Assembly: GCA_016882265.1 (NCBI GenBank)
Contig: VGVB01000012.1
Location: forward strand, 1 to 63,115
Direction: 5' to 3'
Length of the DNA stretch: 63,115 bases
Source of the DNA: Gammaproteobacteria bacterium
Lineage (GTDB): Bacteria; Pseudomonadota; Gammaproteobacteria; Steroidobacterales; Steroidobacteraceae
Shown piece after piece: positions 24,949 to 33,899 of the stretch. The notes below the pieces were generated by a model that worked only from the letters and a program-made list of their open reading frames with translations, searched no databases and was not told the DNA's origin. Numbering within the stretch: position 1 is the stretch's first letter; each line of letters begins with the position of its first letter. Position numbers and translations under genes: made by a program.

Positions 24949-26967
24949 TCATCCGCCGGGTGTGGCGAGGCCGCGCCAGCCCGGATCGGGCCGGAAACGC
25001 GGCCCGTGGGTCGCGGCGAGCTGCTCGAGCCGCGCCACGATCGTGCCGGCGCCGCGGGTCCGGGCGTAGTGCAGCGGGCCGCCGCGAAACGGTGCAAAGC
25101 CGGTCCCGAAGACCATCGCTGCGTCAATCAGGTCGGCGTCGGCCACCACGCCATCGCGGAGGCAGGCGACGGCTTCGTTCAGATACTGCAGGATCAGCCG
25201 GTCGCAGAGATCGGCAGGTGCCTGGATCCCTGCCGCCGACCGCAGCGGCCGGCCGTCGCGCCATTCATAGTAGCCGCGGCCCGACTTGCGACCGAGCCGG
25301 CCGGCCTCGACCAGGCGCGCGGTGCCCTCGGCGACCGGCCGGGGCCACGCCGCCGCGAGGATCCGGCCGACGTGTACCGCGATGTCGAGGCCGACCGTGT
25401 CGGCGAGTTCGATCGGCCCCATCGGCATGCCGAAGTCCGTCGCGATCCGGTCGATCACGGCCGGCGGTATGCCCTCGTCCACGGCCAGCATCGCTTCGTT
25501 GAGGTAGGGCATCAGGATGCGGTTGACGACGAATCCCGGCGCGCTGCGGCACGGCAGCGGCAGCCGGTCGAGCTGGCGCGCGAACGCGAGTGCCGCGTTC
25601 ACCACGTCATCACGCGTGGCCGGTGCGCGGATGACCTCGACGAGCTGCATCTTCGCCACCGGATTGAAGAAGTGCAGGCCGACCAGCCGCGTCGGATCGG
25701 CCAGATCGCGAGCCAGGTCCTCGAGGCGGATGCTCGAGGTATTGGTCGCGAGCAGCGCTTCAGGCCGGAGCTGCGGCTCGATCCGTGCGTACAGGGCCCG
25801 CTTCGCGTCCGCGTCCTCATAGATCGCCTCGATCACGAGGTCGGCGCGCGCGATGCCGTGGCCCGCGACGTCGGCCTGCAGGCGCCCGGCCGCGGCGGGG
25901 TCGTGGCGCCGCGCGAACAACTCCCGGGCGCGCGCCAGCGCCGGCTCGACGAAGCGCAGTTCACGGTCCTGCAGCGTGACCGTCAGGCCCCGGGCGGCAC
26001 ACCAGGCCGCGATGTCGCCACCCATGACGCCGGCGCCGACGACGTGCACATGCGCGAAGCGACGGCCGCCGGCGCCCAGTGACTTCAGGCGGTTCTGCAG
26101 GAAGAAGACGCGCACCAGGTTGCGCGACGACTCGCTGCACAGGAGTGCGGCGATCGAGCGGGCCTCGGCCTCCAGGGCGGCGACACCGCGCGCGCCGTGG
26201 CGGGCCCACAGGTCGATGATGGCCCACGGCGCCGGATAGTGGTCGCGCCGAACCCGTCGCGCGACCTGGCGGCGCGCCTGGGCGGCGACCAGATGCCGCA
26301 GCAATGGCCAGCCGAGCAGGCGCTGCGTGAACGGCGCCCGGCGCAGCGGCGGCGCCGCGAGCGCCAGCGCGCGGGCGGCCGCGTCGAGTTCGGTGCGCGG
26401 CACCAGCCGGTCGAGCAGACCCGCGCGCAGCGCCTCCCGGCCGCGCAGCGTGCGCCCGGTCAGCATCAGGTCGAGCGCGCGACCGGCGCCGAGCAGTCGC
26501 GGCAGGCGCACGGTGCCGCCAAAGCCCGGATGAATCGCGAGCAGTACTTCCGGCAGGCCGAGGCTGAGGCTGCGCTCGTCGGCGGCGACGCGGTAGGCGC
26601 AGGCCAGTGCCAGCTCGAGTCCGCCGCCGAGCGCGAAGCCATGGATCGCGGCGACCGTCGGCAGCGGCAGCCCGGCGAGGCGGTCGAGCACCTGCTGTCC
26701 CGAGCGCACGAGCTGGCGGGCCGCTTCCGGATCGTTGAGCCCGCCGAACTCGCTGACGTCGGCGCCGGCGATGAAGCCGCTGTCCTTGCCGGAGCGGATG
26801 ATCAGTGCCCGGGGCCTCGCTGCGGCGACGGCGGCGAGCTGCCCGGCGAGCTCGCGCATCGCGGCTGCGCCGAGCGTGTTGGTCGCGCTGCCCTGCAGGT
26901 CAAACGTGAGCCTGGCGATGTCGTCGGCATCGGTCTCGAGACGCCAGTGCGTGGTCGCCGTGTTCAT
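24949..26967 (-). CDS. FadJ-like fatty-acid oxidation multifunctional protein
   Basis: A 672-residue fusion. Residues 1-190 are an enoyl-CoA hydratase with SGKDSGFIAGADVSEF, and both catalytic glutamates appear to be present (GGGLELALA and GLPEVLLAI). Residues from about 310 are 3-hydroxyacyl-CoA dehydrogenase: VVGAGVMGGDIAAWCAARG (NAD loop), the catalytic histidine in VGLHFFNPVAKMQLVEVI, PGFVVNRILMPYLNEA, and a second C-terminal half with FGTGFAPFRGGPLHY. It performs two successive beta-oxidation steps. The ATG at 26967 overlaps the stop of the upstream phosphohydrolase gene (ATGA). A FadI/FadA thiolase partner is not adjacent. Confidence 0.9.
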   Translation of the reverse strand: MNTATTHWRLETDADDIARLTFDLQGSATNTLGAAAMRELAGQLAAVAAARPRALIIRSGKDSGFIAGADVSEFGGLNDPEAARQLVRSGQQVLDRLAGLPLPTVAAIHGFALGGGLELALACAYRVAADERSLSLGLPEVLLAIHPGFGGTVRLPRLLGAGRALDLMLTGRTLRGREALRAGLLDRLVPRTELDAAARALALAAPPLRRAPFTQRLLGWPLLRHLVAAQARRQVARRVRRDHYPAPWAIIDLWARHGARGVAALEAEARSIAALLCSESSRNLVRVFFLQNRLKSLGAGGRRFAHVHVVGAGVMGGDIAAWCAARGLTVTLQDRELRFVEPALARARELFARRHDPAAAGRLQADVAGHGIARADLVIEAIYEDADAKRALYARIEPQLRPEALLATNTSSIRLEDLARDLADPTRLVGLHFFNPVAKMQLVEVIRAPATRDDVVNAALAFARQLDRLPLPCRSAPGFVVNRILMPYLNEAMLAVDEGIPPAVIDRIATDFGMPMGPIELADTVGLDIAVHVGRILAAAWPRPVAEGTARLVEAGRLGRKSGRGYYEWRDGRPLRSAAGIQAPADLCDRLILQYLNEAVACLRDGVVADADLIDAAMVFGTGFAPFRGGPLHYARTRGAGTIVARLEQLAATHGPRFRPDPGWRGLATPGG

Positions 26968-27764
26968 GGTCCGGTCTCCGCGGTACTGGCGCCGGCCGCG
27001 CCCGCGCGCCGTGTCGGGTCGACCTCGAAGTCGAACACCAGCGGCAGATGGTCCGAGAGCGGTACGGCCGGCACATCGAAGCCGCGCGGCACGATGCCGG
27101 TTCCGTAGAGCACGAAGTCGAGTTCCCTGCGCGGCCAGCGGCTCGGGTAGGACGGCAGCCCGGCGACGTTGGCGCTGCGCAATCCCGCGGCCTGCATGAA
27201 CAGATAGATCTCGTGCTCGCCCCAGAACGTATTGAAATCGCCGGCGACGATCACCGGCTTGCGCTGCCGGCCGACCAGCTCGTGCAGATGGCGCAACTGG
27301 TAATGGCGATGGCGGAAGCGCAGCGACAGATGCACGAGGAAGATGGCGACCTCGTCGAGTTCGAGCTCGATGATCAGCTTCTTGATGCCGGTCTCGAAGT
27401 AGTGGAAGCGCTCGCCATGCACGCGCGGCGCGGCCAGGAACGCGTTGGCCTGCTTGCGTACGATCGGCATGTACTGGTTGATGGACTCCTCGCCGTACTT
27501 GCACTGGTAGGTCGTGTAATGCGCCAGCCGCTCGGCGATGAAGCGGGCCTGATTGACCATGCCGCTGCGGATCGAACCGGTGTCGACCTCGAGCAGGCCG
27601 ACGACGTCGGGATCCTGTTCGCGGATGAAGTCGGTGATGCGCTCGAGCACCAGCCGGCTGCTGCGCAGGTAGCCGGCGCCCGGGACGGGGAGGTGGAAAG
27701 CCGGGCCGGTACCGGTGGCGTAACGGATGTTGTAGACGATCAGGCGCACCGGGTCGATTACCAC
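26964..27764 (-). CDS. Endonuclease/exonuclease/phosphatase (EEP) family protein
   Basis: A 266-residue EEP-fold metallohydrolase. Catalytic positions seen are the glutamate in VVGLLEVDTGS, the histidine region VHLSLRFRHRHYQL, VIVAGDFNTFWG (D and N) and the terminal SDHLPLVFDF. Family members cleave phosphodiester bonds in DNA, lipids or small molecules, and the substrate cannot be read from sequence. There is no signal peptide, so it acts in the cytoplasm. It is translationally coupled to fadJ downstream and starts 55 bases from a divergent TIR-like gene. Confidence 0.85.
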   Translation of the reverse strand: MVIDPVRLIVYNIRYATGTGPAFHLPVPGAGYLRSSRLVLERITDFIREQDPDVVGLLEVDTGSIRSGMVNQARFIAERLAHYTTYQCKYGEESINQYMPIVRKQANAFLAAPRVHGERFHYFETGIKKLIIELELDEVAIFLVHLSLRFRHRHYQLRHLHELVGRQRKPVIVAGDFNTFWGEHEIYLFMQAAGLRSANVAGLPSYPSRWPRRELDFVLYGTGIVPRGFDVPAVPLSDHLPLVFDFEVDPTRRAGAAGASTAETGP

Positions 27765-27819
27765 CGTCGCGTCAAAAGACGTATTCTAGGCCCGGCAGCT
27801 TCAACGCAGGTGCCGTTCT

Positions 27820-28275
27820 GTGGCGGAAGACAATCCGATCCGGCTCTTCGTGAGCCACCTCTACGAGCCGGACGAAGCGTATTTCCGGGTCTTTGAGTAT
27901 CTGGAGAGCTCGCCGAACTTCTTCTATGTGAACCTCTCGACGCCGGACCGCCCGCCGCGCGGGCGCGACCGGGAGTCGCTGAAGGAGGACCTGCGCCGGC
28001 AGATGAGCGAGGCCGAGGCCGTCGTGGTACCGGCGTCGATGTACGCGCTCGATCCCGTGCTGATCGAGTTCCAGGCGCTCTACGCGAAGACCTGCGAGCG
28101 GCCGCTGATCGTGCTCGAGCCCTTCGGCACCGGCGAGCCCGTGCCGGAGCGGCTGCGCGAGCTCGCCGACGAGGTCGTGGGCTGGAACAGCCGCGACCTG
28201 GCGGACGCCATCCGCCGCCAGGCGCGCCACCAGGACACGACCCGCTGGGACACGATCGAGTTCAAGCTCGACTGA
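27820..28275 (+). CDS. Stand-alone TIR-like (ThsB/DUF1863-type) protein
   Basis: A 151-residue single-domain protein. It begins IRLFVSHLYEPDEAYFRVFEYLES, the F-(I/V)-S-H opening of TIR-like domains, continues with KEDLRRQMSEAEAVVVPASMY, and has LIEFQALYAK, where E83 sits at the position of the catalytic glutamate of NAD-processing TIR domains. It has no membrane segment, no partner STING, SAVED or SIR2 domain and no obvious Thoeris effector next to it. The GTG start at 27820 is divergent from the EEP gene. It may be an NAD-cleaving or signal-making enzyme of a defence system, or a housekeeping variant. Confidence 0.75.
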   Translation: MAEDNPIRLFVSHLYEPDEAYFRVFEYLESSPNFFYVNLSTPDRPPRGRDRESLKEDLRRQMSEAEAVVVPASMYALDPVLIEFQALYAKTCERPLIVLEPFGTGEPVPERLRELADEVVGWNSRDLADAIRRQARHQDTTRWDTIEFKLD

Positions 28276-28293
28276 AGTCGGGCGGAGCGGCGC

Positions 28294-28644
28294 CTACGCG
28301 GCCAGTTCGCCCCGGGCACGGATCCGGCTGACCCCCTCGGAACGGCCGGCTTCCCGGTGCAGCGCATCCAGCAGGCAGACAATGCGTGCGGCGCAGGCGT
28401 CGGCTTCGTCGATCGACATCTTGCGCACGGTTGCGGCTACTGCGGTTTCTCCGCGCAGCGGCGGCACTTCCGTCATGCGCAGGCGCAGCGCTTCGAAATC
28501 GGAGCGGACCGTACCGGGCAGCTCTGCAGCGGTCAGGTCCTTTAGATGACGTGAATACGCATCTGTAAGTCGTTGTTTTATAGAGCTGGCCTTTGCCAGC
28601 TCCAGCGTCGCTTTGTGCAGACTCTCCCAGGCGGCCGGATGCAT
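28294..28644 (-). CDS. Hypothetical helical protein
   Basis: A 116-residue protein that I do not recognise. It is predicted to be nearly all helical: an N-terminal amphipathic stretch (WESLHKATLELAKASSIKQRLTDAYSRHLKDL), a middle segment (RSDFEALRLRMTEVPP) and a C-terminal helix (SIDEADACAARIVCLLDALHREA). There is no signal peptide or membrane helix. The ATG is preceded by AGGGATCTGAG, a usable ribosome site. It is convergent with the TIR-like gene and shares a 195-base, relatively AT-rich divergent promoter region with the ArsR-type regulator, so it could be under that regulator's control. Confidence 0.65.
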   Translation of the reverse strand: MHPAAWESLHKATLELAKASSIKQRLTDAYSRHLKDLTAAELPGTVRSDFEALRLRMTEVPPLRGETAVAATVRKMSIDEADACAARIVCLLDALHREAGRSEGVSRIRARGELAA

Positions 28645-28839
28645 CTCAGATCCCTAACTCTCTGTTTCAAGAGAACTTCGAGATTCATGGAACCAACGCC
28701 TTTGCAGGCGCCCTGACCTGAGGATCCCCGTTCCATCAAGCCAGTAGGCGCTGAATATAGCGCGATTTATGAAAATGGGAAGAGGCGGGACGATGCGGAT
28801 TCTGTGACAGGGCCGGAGTTTCGATCCTATACTTCCAGC

Positions 28840-29247
28840 ATGATCGCGAAGACAGATGCGGACACCGCATCCTTTGAAACGCAGGTGGCAGTGCTCGCGG
28901 CACTGGCTCAGGACACCAGGCTGCGGATCGTCGGCCTCGTCGCCGCGGCGGGCGAGCGTGGAATCGCTGCCGGGAACATTGGCCGGACGGTGCACTGTCC
29001 GCCTTCGACGCTGTCCTTCCACCTGAAAGAACTGTCGCGGTCCGGCGTACTCGAGGCGAAACCGAGCGGACGCTTCGTCATCTATGGATTGCGGCGCGAG
29101 GTACTCGGTCGACTGGCGGAGTTCCTGGCAGTGCTTGGCGGCTTACCGGCGGTCCGGCGGGGCGCAGCGCCTCCGGTCGGGCGGCGGCGGCGAGGACGGG
29201 CACGCGGGGCCACCGGCACTGACCAGTTGACGATGTTCAGTGAGTGA
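28840..29247 (+). CDS. ArsR-family transcriptional regulator
   Basis: A 135-residue winged-helix repressor. The HTH runs VAVLAALAQDTRLRIVGLVAAAGERGI to CPPSTLSFHLKELSRSGVLEAKPSGRFVIYGL, the standard ArsR layout. It has no CxCxxC metal site; one cysteine precedes the recognition helix, so it may sense something other than a metal. A basic low-complexity tail (GRRRRGRARG) follows. The ATG at 28840 starts the first helix. It overlaps the metallo-hydrolase gene by eight bases, which makes that gene its most likely target. Confidence 0.85.
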   Translation: MIAKTDADTASFETQVAVLAALAQDTRLRIVGLVAAAGERGIAAGNIGRTVHCPPSTLSFHLKELSRSGVLEAKPSGRFVIYGLRREVLGRLAEFLAVLGGLPAVRRGAAPPVGRRRRGRARGATGTDQLTMFSE

Positions 29248-30274
29248 AGCAGCCGCATTCCCTGAGCCACCCGAACCGGGAGGTCAGTGGCTCGAGGTCT
29301 CCGGCGGAGTGCTCTGGGCCCGGCTGCCGGTGCCTGGTGCGCTGGGGCACGTCAACGTGTGGCTGCTCCCGGATGCGGACCAGGGCTGGTGGCTGGCCGA
29401 TTCCGGCATGGCCATGCCCGCGGTCGAAGCGGCCTGGACGCATCTCGCCGGCTCGCTGGATCTGCGCGGGCGATTGCACGGCATTCTCGTCACCCATCAT
29501 CACCCGGATCACATCGGCCTGGCGGCAGCGCTCGGGCAGAGATTTGGCGTGCCGGTGCGCTGCAGTGCCGGCACGTTCGACGCGACCGTCCGCGCGCTGC
29601 GGTCGGAACCGGAGGCGGCGCTGGCTGACTTTGCGGCCTGGGCTCTGGCCAACGGATTGTCACCGGACGACGGGCTGAGCGAACTGATGACCGGCCGGAG
29701 CTACCGGCGGATGATCAGCGGCGTGCCGGCGCCGGCGGATCCGCTGGCGGAGGGCGACGTCGTGGCGCTGGCCTCGGGCTGGACCGTCTCGCTGCACCAA
29801 GGTCATGCCCCGGGGCACGCCTGCTTCCACAATGCGGACGCTGGGCTGCTGATCAGCGGCGACCAGGTCCTGCCGACGATTTCGCCGAACGTCAGTCTGT
29901 ATCCGGGTCACCACGATGCGGACCCGCTCGGCCAGTACCTGCAGTCGCTGCGCGCTCTGCGGCGGATTCCGGATACGGTCACCGTACTGCCGGCGCACGG
30001 CCGCCCGTTCCGCGGCCTGCATGCGCGGCTCGACGCGCTGGCGGCCGAACACGAGGGGCGCCTGCGGGCGATCGAGGCCGCGCTGCTGCGGCCGCACTCG
30101 CTCGAGGAGGTCGTCGCGTTGCTGTTCCGCGTGCGCCTGACCGACGCGCTCAACCGGATGCTGGCGATCGGCGAGACACTTGCACATCTCTGCCACCTCG
30201 AACTCGCGGGCCGGATCCGGCGCGCAGGAACCGGACCGGCGCAGCGCTGGAGCCGCAACGGACGGCCCGCGTGA
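29240..30274 (+). CDS. Metallo-beta-lactamase-fold hydrolase
   Basis: A 344-residue MBL-fold protein with the zinc motif HHHPDH (H86, H88, D90, H91), a further metal histidine in GHAPGHACFH, an aspartate in LISGDQVLP, and PAHGRPFRG as the last ligand. The C-terminal 80 residues form a helical winged segment (LEEVVALLFRVRLTDALNRML), as in the LACTB2/GloB-like subgroup of thioesterase or lactonase-like enzymes. There is no leader peptide. The GTG at 29240 overlaps the regulator gene. The substrate is unknown; a thioester is plausible given the fatty-acid genes nearby. Confidence 0.85.
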   Translation: MSEAAAFPEPPEPGGQWLEVSGGVLWARLPVPGALGHVNVWLLPDADQGWWLADSGMAMPAVEAAWTHLAGSLDLRGRLHGILVTHHHPDHIGLAAALGQRFGVPVRCSAGTFDATVRALRSEPEAALADFAAWALANGLSPDDGLSELMTGRSYRRMISGVPAPADPLAEGDVVALASGWTVSLHQGHAPGHACFHNADAGLLISGDQVLPTISPNVSLYPGHHDADPLGQYLQSLRALRRIPDTVTVLPAHGRPFRGLHARLDALAAEHEGRLRAIEAALLRPHSLEEVVALLFRVRLTDALNRMLAIGETLAHLCHLELAGRIRRAGTGPAQRWSRNGRPA

Positions 30275-30729
30275 GCCGCCGTACCGCAACGCCGAGGTTC
30301 GTCGTGCTGCTGCTGGTGGCGCTGGTGGCTGCGGCGCCGGCCACCGCCGGGCCGCAGCGCACCGCCGGTGTGCTCGCCGACGAAGACGCGCGCTTCGCGG
30401 CGATGATCCGGGCCGATGCTGACACGCTCGGGCCGTGGCTGGCCGAGGATCTCTACTACGTCCACTCCACCGGCGTGGTCGAAGGGCGCGCTGCATTCAT
30501 CGCGGCAGTGAGCAGTGGCCGCATCCATTACCACGCGATCGAGGTGACCGAACGCGAGGTGGTCCTGCTGTCCCGGTCGGCGGCGCTGGTGCGCGGCGTC
30601 GGGCGCTTCACCGTGAGTGCCGGTGGTGAACCGCGTCTGCTGCGGCTTCGTTATCTGGCCGTGTACGGCCGCAGTCACGGCGCCTGGCGGCTGCGTCTGT
30701 GGCAGTCGCTGCTGCTGCCGCCGTCCTGA
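30271..30729 (+). CDS. Exported NTF2-like (SnoaL/DUF4440) protein
   Basis: A 152-residue protein with an N-terminal signal peptide (RFVVLLLVALVAAAPATA, cleavage after TAGPQ or ATA) and an NTF2-like cone domain: DEDARFAAMIRADADTLGPWLAEDLYYVHSTGVVEGRAAFIAAV and the strand end YGRSHGAWRLRLWQSLLLP. Proteins of this kind are periplasmic and of unknown activity; some are isomerases. The GTG at 30271 overlaps the hydrolase stop, so it is part of the ArsR-linked operon. Confidence 0.82.
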   Translation: MSRRTATPRFVVLLLVALVAAAPATAGPQRTAGVLADEDARFAAMIRADADTLGPWLAEDLYYVHSTGVVEGRAAFIAAVSSGRIHYHAIEVTEREVVLLSRSAALVRGVGRFTVSAGGEPRLLRLRYLAVYGRSHGAWRLRLWQSLLLPPS

Positions 30730-30744
30730 GCCGGACGCGCCGCC

Positions 30745-31701
30745 TTGCGCAGCACGAATGCACCTGAAGCGCTGGCGGCGCTGCGCGCGCGCCTGGCGCT
30801 GCCGGTCGTGGTCGCGCCGATGTTCCTGGTCTCGGGGCCGGAACTCGTGCTCGCGGCCTGCCGCAGCGGCGTCATCGGTGCGTTCCCGGCGCCGAACGCC
30901 CGGACGCTGGAGATCCTCGACCAGTGGATGGGGCGGATCAGCCGCGAGCTCGGCAGCGTAGCGCCGGGCGGCACAAGCCCCGCGCCGTGGGCGCAGAACC
31001 TCGTCGCGCACAGTTCTTACGAGCGCCTGGATGGCGAGCTCGAGCTCGTGGACCGCTACCGTCCGCCGCTGGTGATCACGGCGCTCGGCAGTCCGCGCGC
31101 GGCGCTCGAGGTCGTACACGGTTACGGCGGCATCGTGATCGCGGACGTCAACTCGGTGCAGCACGCGCGCAAGGCCGCCGCCGCCGGCGTGGATGGGCTG
31201 GCGCTGGTCTGCGCCGGCGCCGGCGGCCACACCGGCCGGATGAGTCCGTTCGCATTCGTAGCGGAAGTGCGCGAATTCTTCGACGGGCTCATCATCGTGG
31301 CCGGCGGGATCGGCAACGGTCGCGGCATTCACGCCGCGGAGCAGCTCGGCGCCGACCTCGTATCGATGGGCACCCGCTTCATCGTCGCCGAGGAAAGCCT
31401 GGCAGTGGCTGAATACAAGCGCATGGTCGTCGCGGCCGACTGCGAGGACCTGGTCCTGACCAGTGCGTTCAGCGGCGCCGATGCCTACTACCTGCGCCAG
31501 AGCATCGAGCGGGCCGGCTATGATCCGGCCAGCCTGACGCCGAAGCCGGGCATGGATCTGACCGGGGCGCAGGCGAAGATCCGGGCGTGGAAGGACGTCT
31601 GGTCGGCCGGCCAGGGCGTCGGCCAGGTCTCGGCGATCGAACCGCTGGCCCTGATCGTGGCGAGGCTGCGGCGGGAGTATGAAGCCGCCCGCGCCGCGTG
31701 A
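30745..31701 (+). CDS. Nitronate monooxygenase / 2-nitropropane dioxygenase-like flavoprotein
   Basis: A 318-residue FMN TIM-barrel. It begins LPVVVAPMFLVSGPELVLAACRSGVIGAFP, has DGLALVCAGAGGHTGRMSPF with the GAGGH signature and catalytic-type histidine, then VAGGIGNGRGIHAAEQLGADLVSMGTRFI for phosphate binding. The family oxidises nitronates or related compounds, or reduces enoyl compounds; the substrate is not known. The TTG at 30745 follows the NTF2-like gene by 15 bases and I see no better in-frame start. It ends the four-gene operon, and a long stem-loop repeat lies 30 bases beyond. Confidence 0.87.
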   Translation: MRSTNAPEALAALRARLALPVVVAPMFLVSGPELVLAACRSGVIGAFPAPNARTLEILDQWMGRISRELGSVAPGGTSPAPWAQNLVAHSSYERLDGELELVDRYRPPLVITALGSPRAALEVVHGYGGIVIADVNSVQHARKAAAAGVDGLALVCAGAGGHTGRMSPFAFVAEVREFFDGLIIVAGGIGNGRGIHAAEQLGADLVSMGTRFIVAEESLAVAEYKRMVVAADCEDLVLTSAFSGADAYYLRQSIERAGYDPASLTPKPGMDLTGAQAKIRAWKDVWSAGQGVGQVSAIEPLALIVARLRREYEAARAA

Positions 31702-31730
31702 TGCGGTGATCTCACTCGCGGCATCACAGC

Positions 31731-31808
31731 GGGTTGGGGGCTGGGACGTCGCGAGCGAGCGCGTAATTTCCGGCCGCGCGAGCGAGTGAGCGTCCCAGTC
31801 CCCAGCCC
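31731..31808. repeat. Long stem-loop repeat, copy A (conserved loop core)
   Basis: The arms at 31731-31748 and 31791-31808 are complementary over 18 pairs if two G-U pairs are allowed. Between them is a 42-base loop that begins TCGCGAGCGAGCGCGTAA and carries a second GCGCGAGCGAG. The same loop core occurs in copy B2 at 39783-39870, where the stem sequence is different but again self-complementary. The element lies between convergent genes. Confidence 0.75.
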
Positions 31809-31849
31809 GCCTGGCCGCAGCAAACTCACGGCACCGCGGCCCGCTGGTA

Positions 31850-33388
31850 TCAGTCGCTGCCGAGGATCATCCGCCGCAGTTTGGCCTCGAAGCCGGCGCG
31901 GGCGGCCGGTTCCGGGCGCAGCAGCGAGACGACGATCGCAACCGCGAAGGCCAGCGGCATCGACAGCAATGCCGGGTTGCGCAGCGGGAACCAGGCGCCG
32001 GGGGCGCCGAGGACGTCGATCTGGATCGTCGGCGAGCCCCAGATCAGGATACCCGCCGCGGCCGTACCGCAGACGATAGCCGCGACCGCACCGGCCGTTG
32101 TCAGGCCACGCCAGAAGATGGCGAGCACCAGCGCCGGGAACATGCCGCTGGCCGCCAGCGCGAACGCCAGGCCGACCATGAAGGCGACGTTCTGGCCCTT
32201 GAAGATCAGTCCCAGCGTGATCGCGACCGCACCCAGCAGCACGGTGGCGGCGCGTGCCACCAGCAACTGCTCGGAGCGGGACGCATCGCCGCGACGCACG
32301 ACATGGACCCACAGGTCGTGCGACAGCGCCGCGGCTCCGGACAGGGTCAGGCCGGCCACGACCGCGAGGATGGTGGCGAAGGCGACGGCAGCGATCAGGC
32401 CAAGCAGGCCGGTGCCGCCGAGGACCTCGGCCAGCAGCGGGGCCGCCATGTTGCCGCCGCGATCGACTGCGAGGATCGCGTCGCGCCCCACCAGCACCAT
32501 GGCACCGAAGCCGAGCACGAAGGTCAGCAGGTAGAAGAAACCGATCAGGCCGGTGGCCCAGAACACGGACTCGCGCGCGGCGCGCGCATCCGGCACGGTA
32601 TAGAAGCGCATCAGAATATGCGGCAGGCCAGCCGTGCCGAACATCAGGGCCACGCCCAGCGAGAACGCATCCCAGGGATTGCTGATCAGCCGGCCGGGGG
32701 CCAGCACGCCGTCGCCGTACTGCGCCGCCGCGGCGGCGAACAGGCGCAACGGATTGAGGCCGAACTTCAGCAGCACCAGCAGCGCCAGCAGTGCGGCCCC
32801 GCCGAGCAGCAGAGCGGCCTTGACGATCTGCACCCAGGTGGTCGCGATCATGCCGCCGAACAGCACGTAGGCCAGCATGACCGCGCCGACGATCAGCACC
32901 GCGGTCTCGTAGGACACGCCGAACATCAGCCGGATCAGGTTACCGGCGCCGACCATCTGCGCGATCAGGTACAGCGCGATGACGGCCAGCGAGCCGAAGG
33001 CCGCCGCGATCCGCACCGGCCGCTGGCGCAGGCGGAAGCTGACGACGTCGGTGGCCGTGAATCGGCCGAGGTTGCGCAACGGCTCGGCGATCAGGAACAG
33101 CAGCACCGGCCAGCCGACCAGCCATCCGGTCGAATAGATCAGGCCGTCGAAACCCGAGCTGGCCACCAGGCCGGCGATGCCGAGGAAGCTCGCCGCGCTC
33201 ATGTAGTCGCCGGCCAGCGCGAAGCCATTCTGGCGGCCGGAGATCCGGCGCCCGGCGGCGAAGAAATCCTCGGTCGTGTGCGTATGCCGCGCGGCCCACC
33301 AGGTGATGACCAGCGTCAGCGCGACGAACAGCAGGAAGAAGACGATCGCGGTCGCGTTCGGCTGGCCGATCGCCGTCGCGCCGCTCAC
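31850..33388 (-). CDS. actP: Cation/acetate symporter ActP
   Basis: A 512-residue sodium:solute symporter with about 13 membrane helices. The N terminus NATAIVFFLLFVALTLVITWWAARHTHTTEDFFAAGRRISGRQNGFALAGDYMSAASFLGI is the ActP pattern, followed by ALYLIAQMVGAGNLI and HILMRFYTVPDARAARESVFWATG. It imports acetate and related short carboxylates. The GTG at 33388 overlaps the stop of the DUF485 gene (GTGA), reproducing the yjcH-actP pair. acs itself is not adjacent. The end is convergent with the nitronate monooxygenase gene. Confidence 0.92.
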   Translation of the reverse strand: MSGATAIGQPNATAIVFFLLFVALTLVITWWAARHTHTTEDFFAAGRRISGRQNGFALAGDYMSAASFLGIAGLVASSGFDGLIYSTGWLVGWPVLLFLIAEPLRNLGRFTATDVVSFRLRQRPVRIAAAFGSLAVIALYLIAQMVGAGNLIRLMFGVSYETAVLIVGAVMLAYVLFGGMIATTWVQIVKAALLLGGAALLALLVLLKFGLNPLRLFAAAAAQYGDGVLAPGRLISNPWDAFSLGVALMFGTAGLPHILMRFYTVPDARAARESVFWATGLIGFFYLLTFVLGFGAMVLVGRDAILAVDRGGNMAAPLLAEVLGGTGLLGLIAAVAFATILAVVAGLTLSGAAALSHDLWVHVVRRGDASRSEQLLVARAATVLLGAVAITLGLIFKGQNVAFMVGLAFALAASGMFPALVLAIFWRGLTTAGAVAAIVCGTAAAGILIWGSPTIQIDVLGAPGAWFPLRNPALLSMPLAFAVAIVVSLLRPEPAARAGFEAKLRRMILGSD

Positions 33389-33657
33389 GGGCGGCTCCCG
33401 CCGGCGCGCAGGCGCTGGACGTGGCGGTCGAAATGGCGATTGGCCCAGCGCACGTATACCCACGTCGTCAGCCAGGCCACCAGGATGACCAGCGCACCGA
33501 GCAGGATGCCGAGGCTCAGGCCCGGCGCCACGTGGCGGCCGATCGTCGCCGGATCGAAGGCGATGAACAGGATGAAACTGAAGTAGACGACGATCACGAC
33601 AGAGCTGAGCAGGAGCGCCACGCGCCAGCGCCGGCGGGTTACCTGGGTGAGATTCAT
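33385..33657 (-). CDS. DUF485 membrane protein (YjcH type)
   Basis: A 90-residue inner-membrane protein with two helices (VALLLSSVVIVVYFSFILFIAF and LSLGILLGALVILVAWLTTWVYVRWA) and the FDxxxxRL end (HFDRHVQRLR) of the YjcH family. It always accompanies ActP and may be a small accessory subunit of the permease. It is the first gene of the pair; the 242-base gap to the divergent metY must hold both promoters, but no clear riboswitch or operator was found there. Confidence 0.88.
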   Translation of the reverse strand: MNLTQVTRRRWRVALLLSSVVIVVYFSFILFIAFDPATIGRHVAPGLSLGILLGALVILVAWLTTWVYVRWANRHFDRHVQRLRAGGSRP

Positions 33658-33899
33658 GTCGGTAGCGGATCCTCGCGCGCCGCAGCGACTTCCGGGCGCA
33701 GTGCCGCGCAGCTTACGCGATCCGGGCCGGACGGTGCCAGGCCGGATCAGCCGGTGCCCGGGAAGTACCGCGAAGGTTCGCTGGCGGTCGCCTGGCGGCG
33801 TCCCGAGCCGGCGGGCTGCCGGGCTGCGGCGGTCAGGAGGCCAACGTATACTCGCGAGCCTTTAGCGCCGACCTACCTGCCCCGGGGGACAGCACCACC

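Noticed and set aside
23884..26082. Long plus-strand frame opposite the cNMP/rhodanese and fadJ genes
   Set aside because: Both minus-strand genes have full conserved motifs; the plus-strand frame has none.
33658..33899. SAM- or SAH-type riboswitch before metY
   Set aside because: I could not align the conserved core of SAM-II or SAH riboswitches to this stretch.
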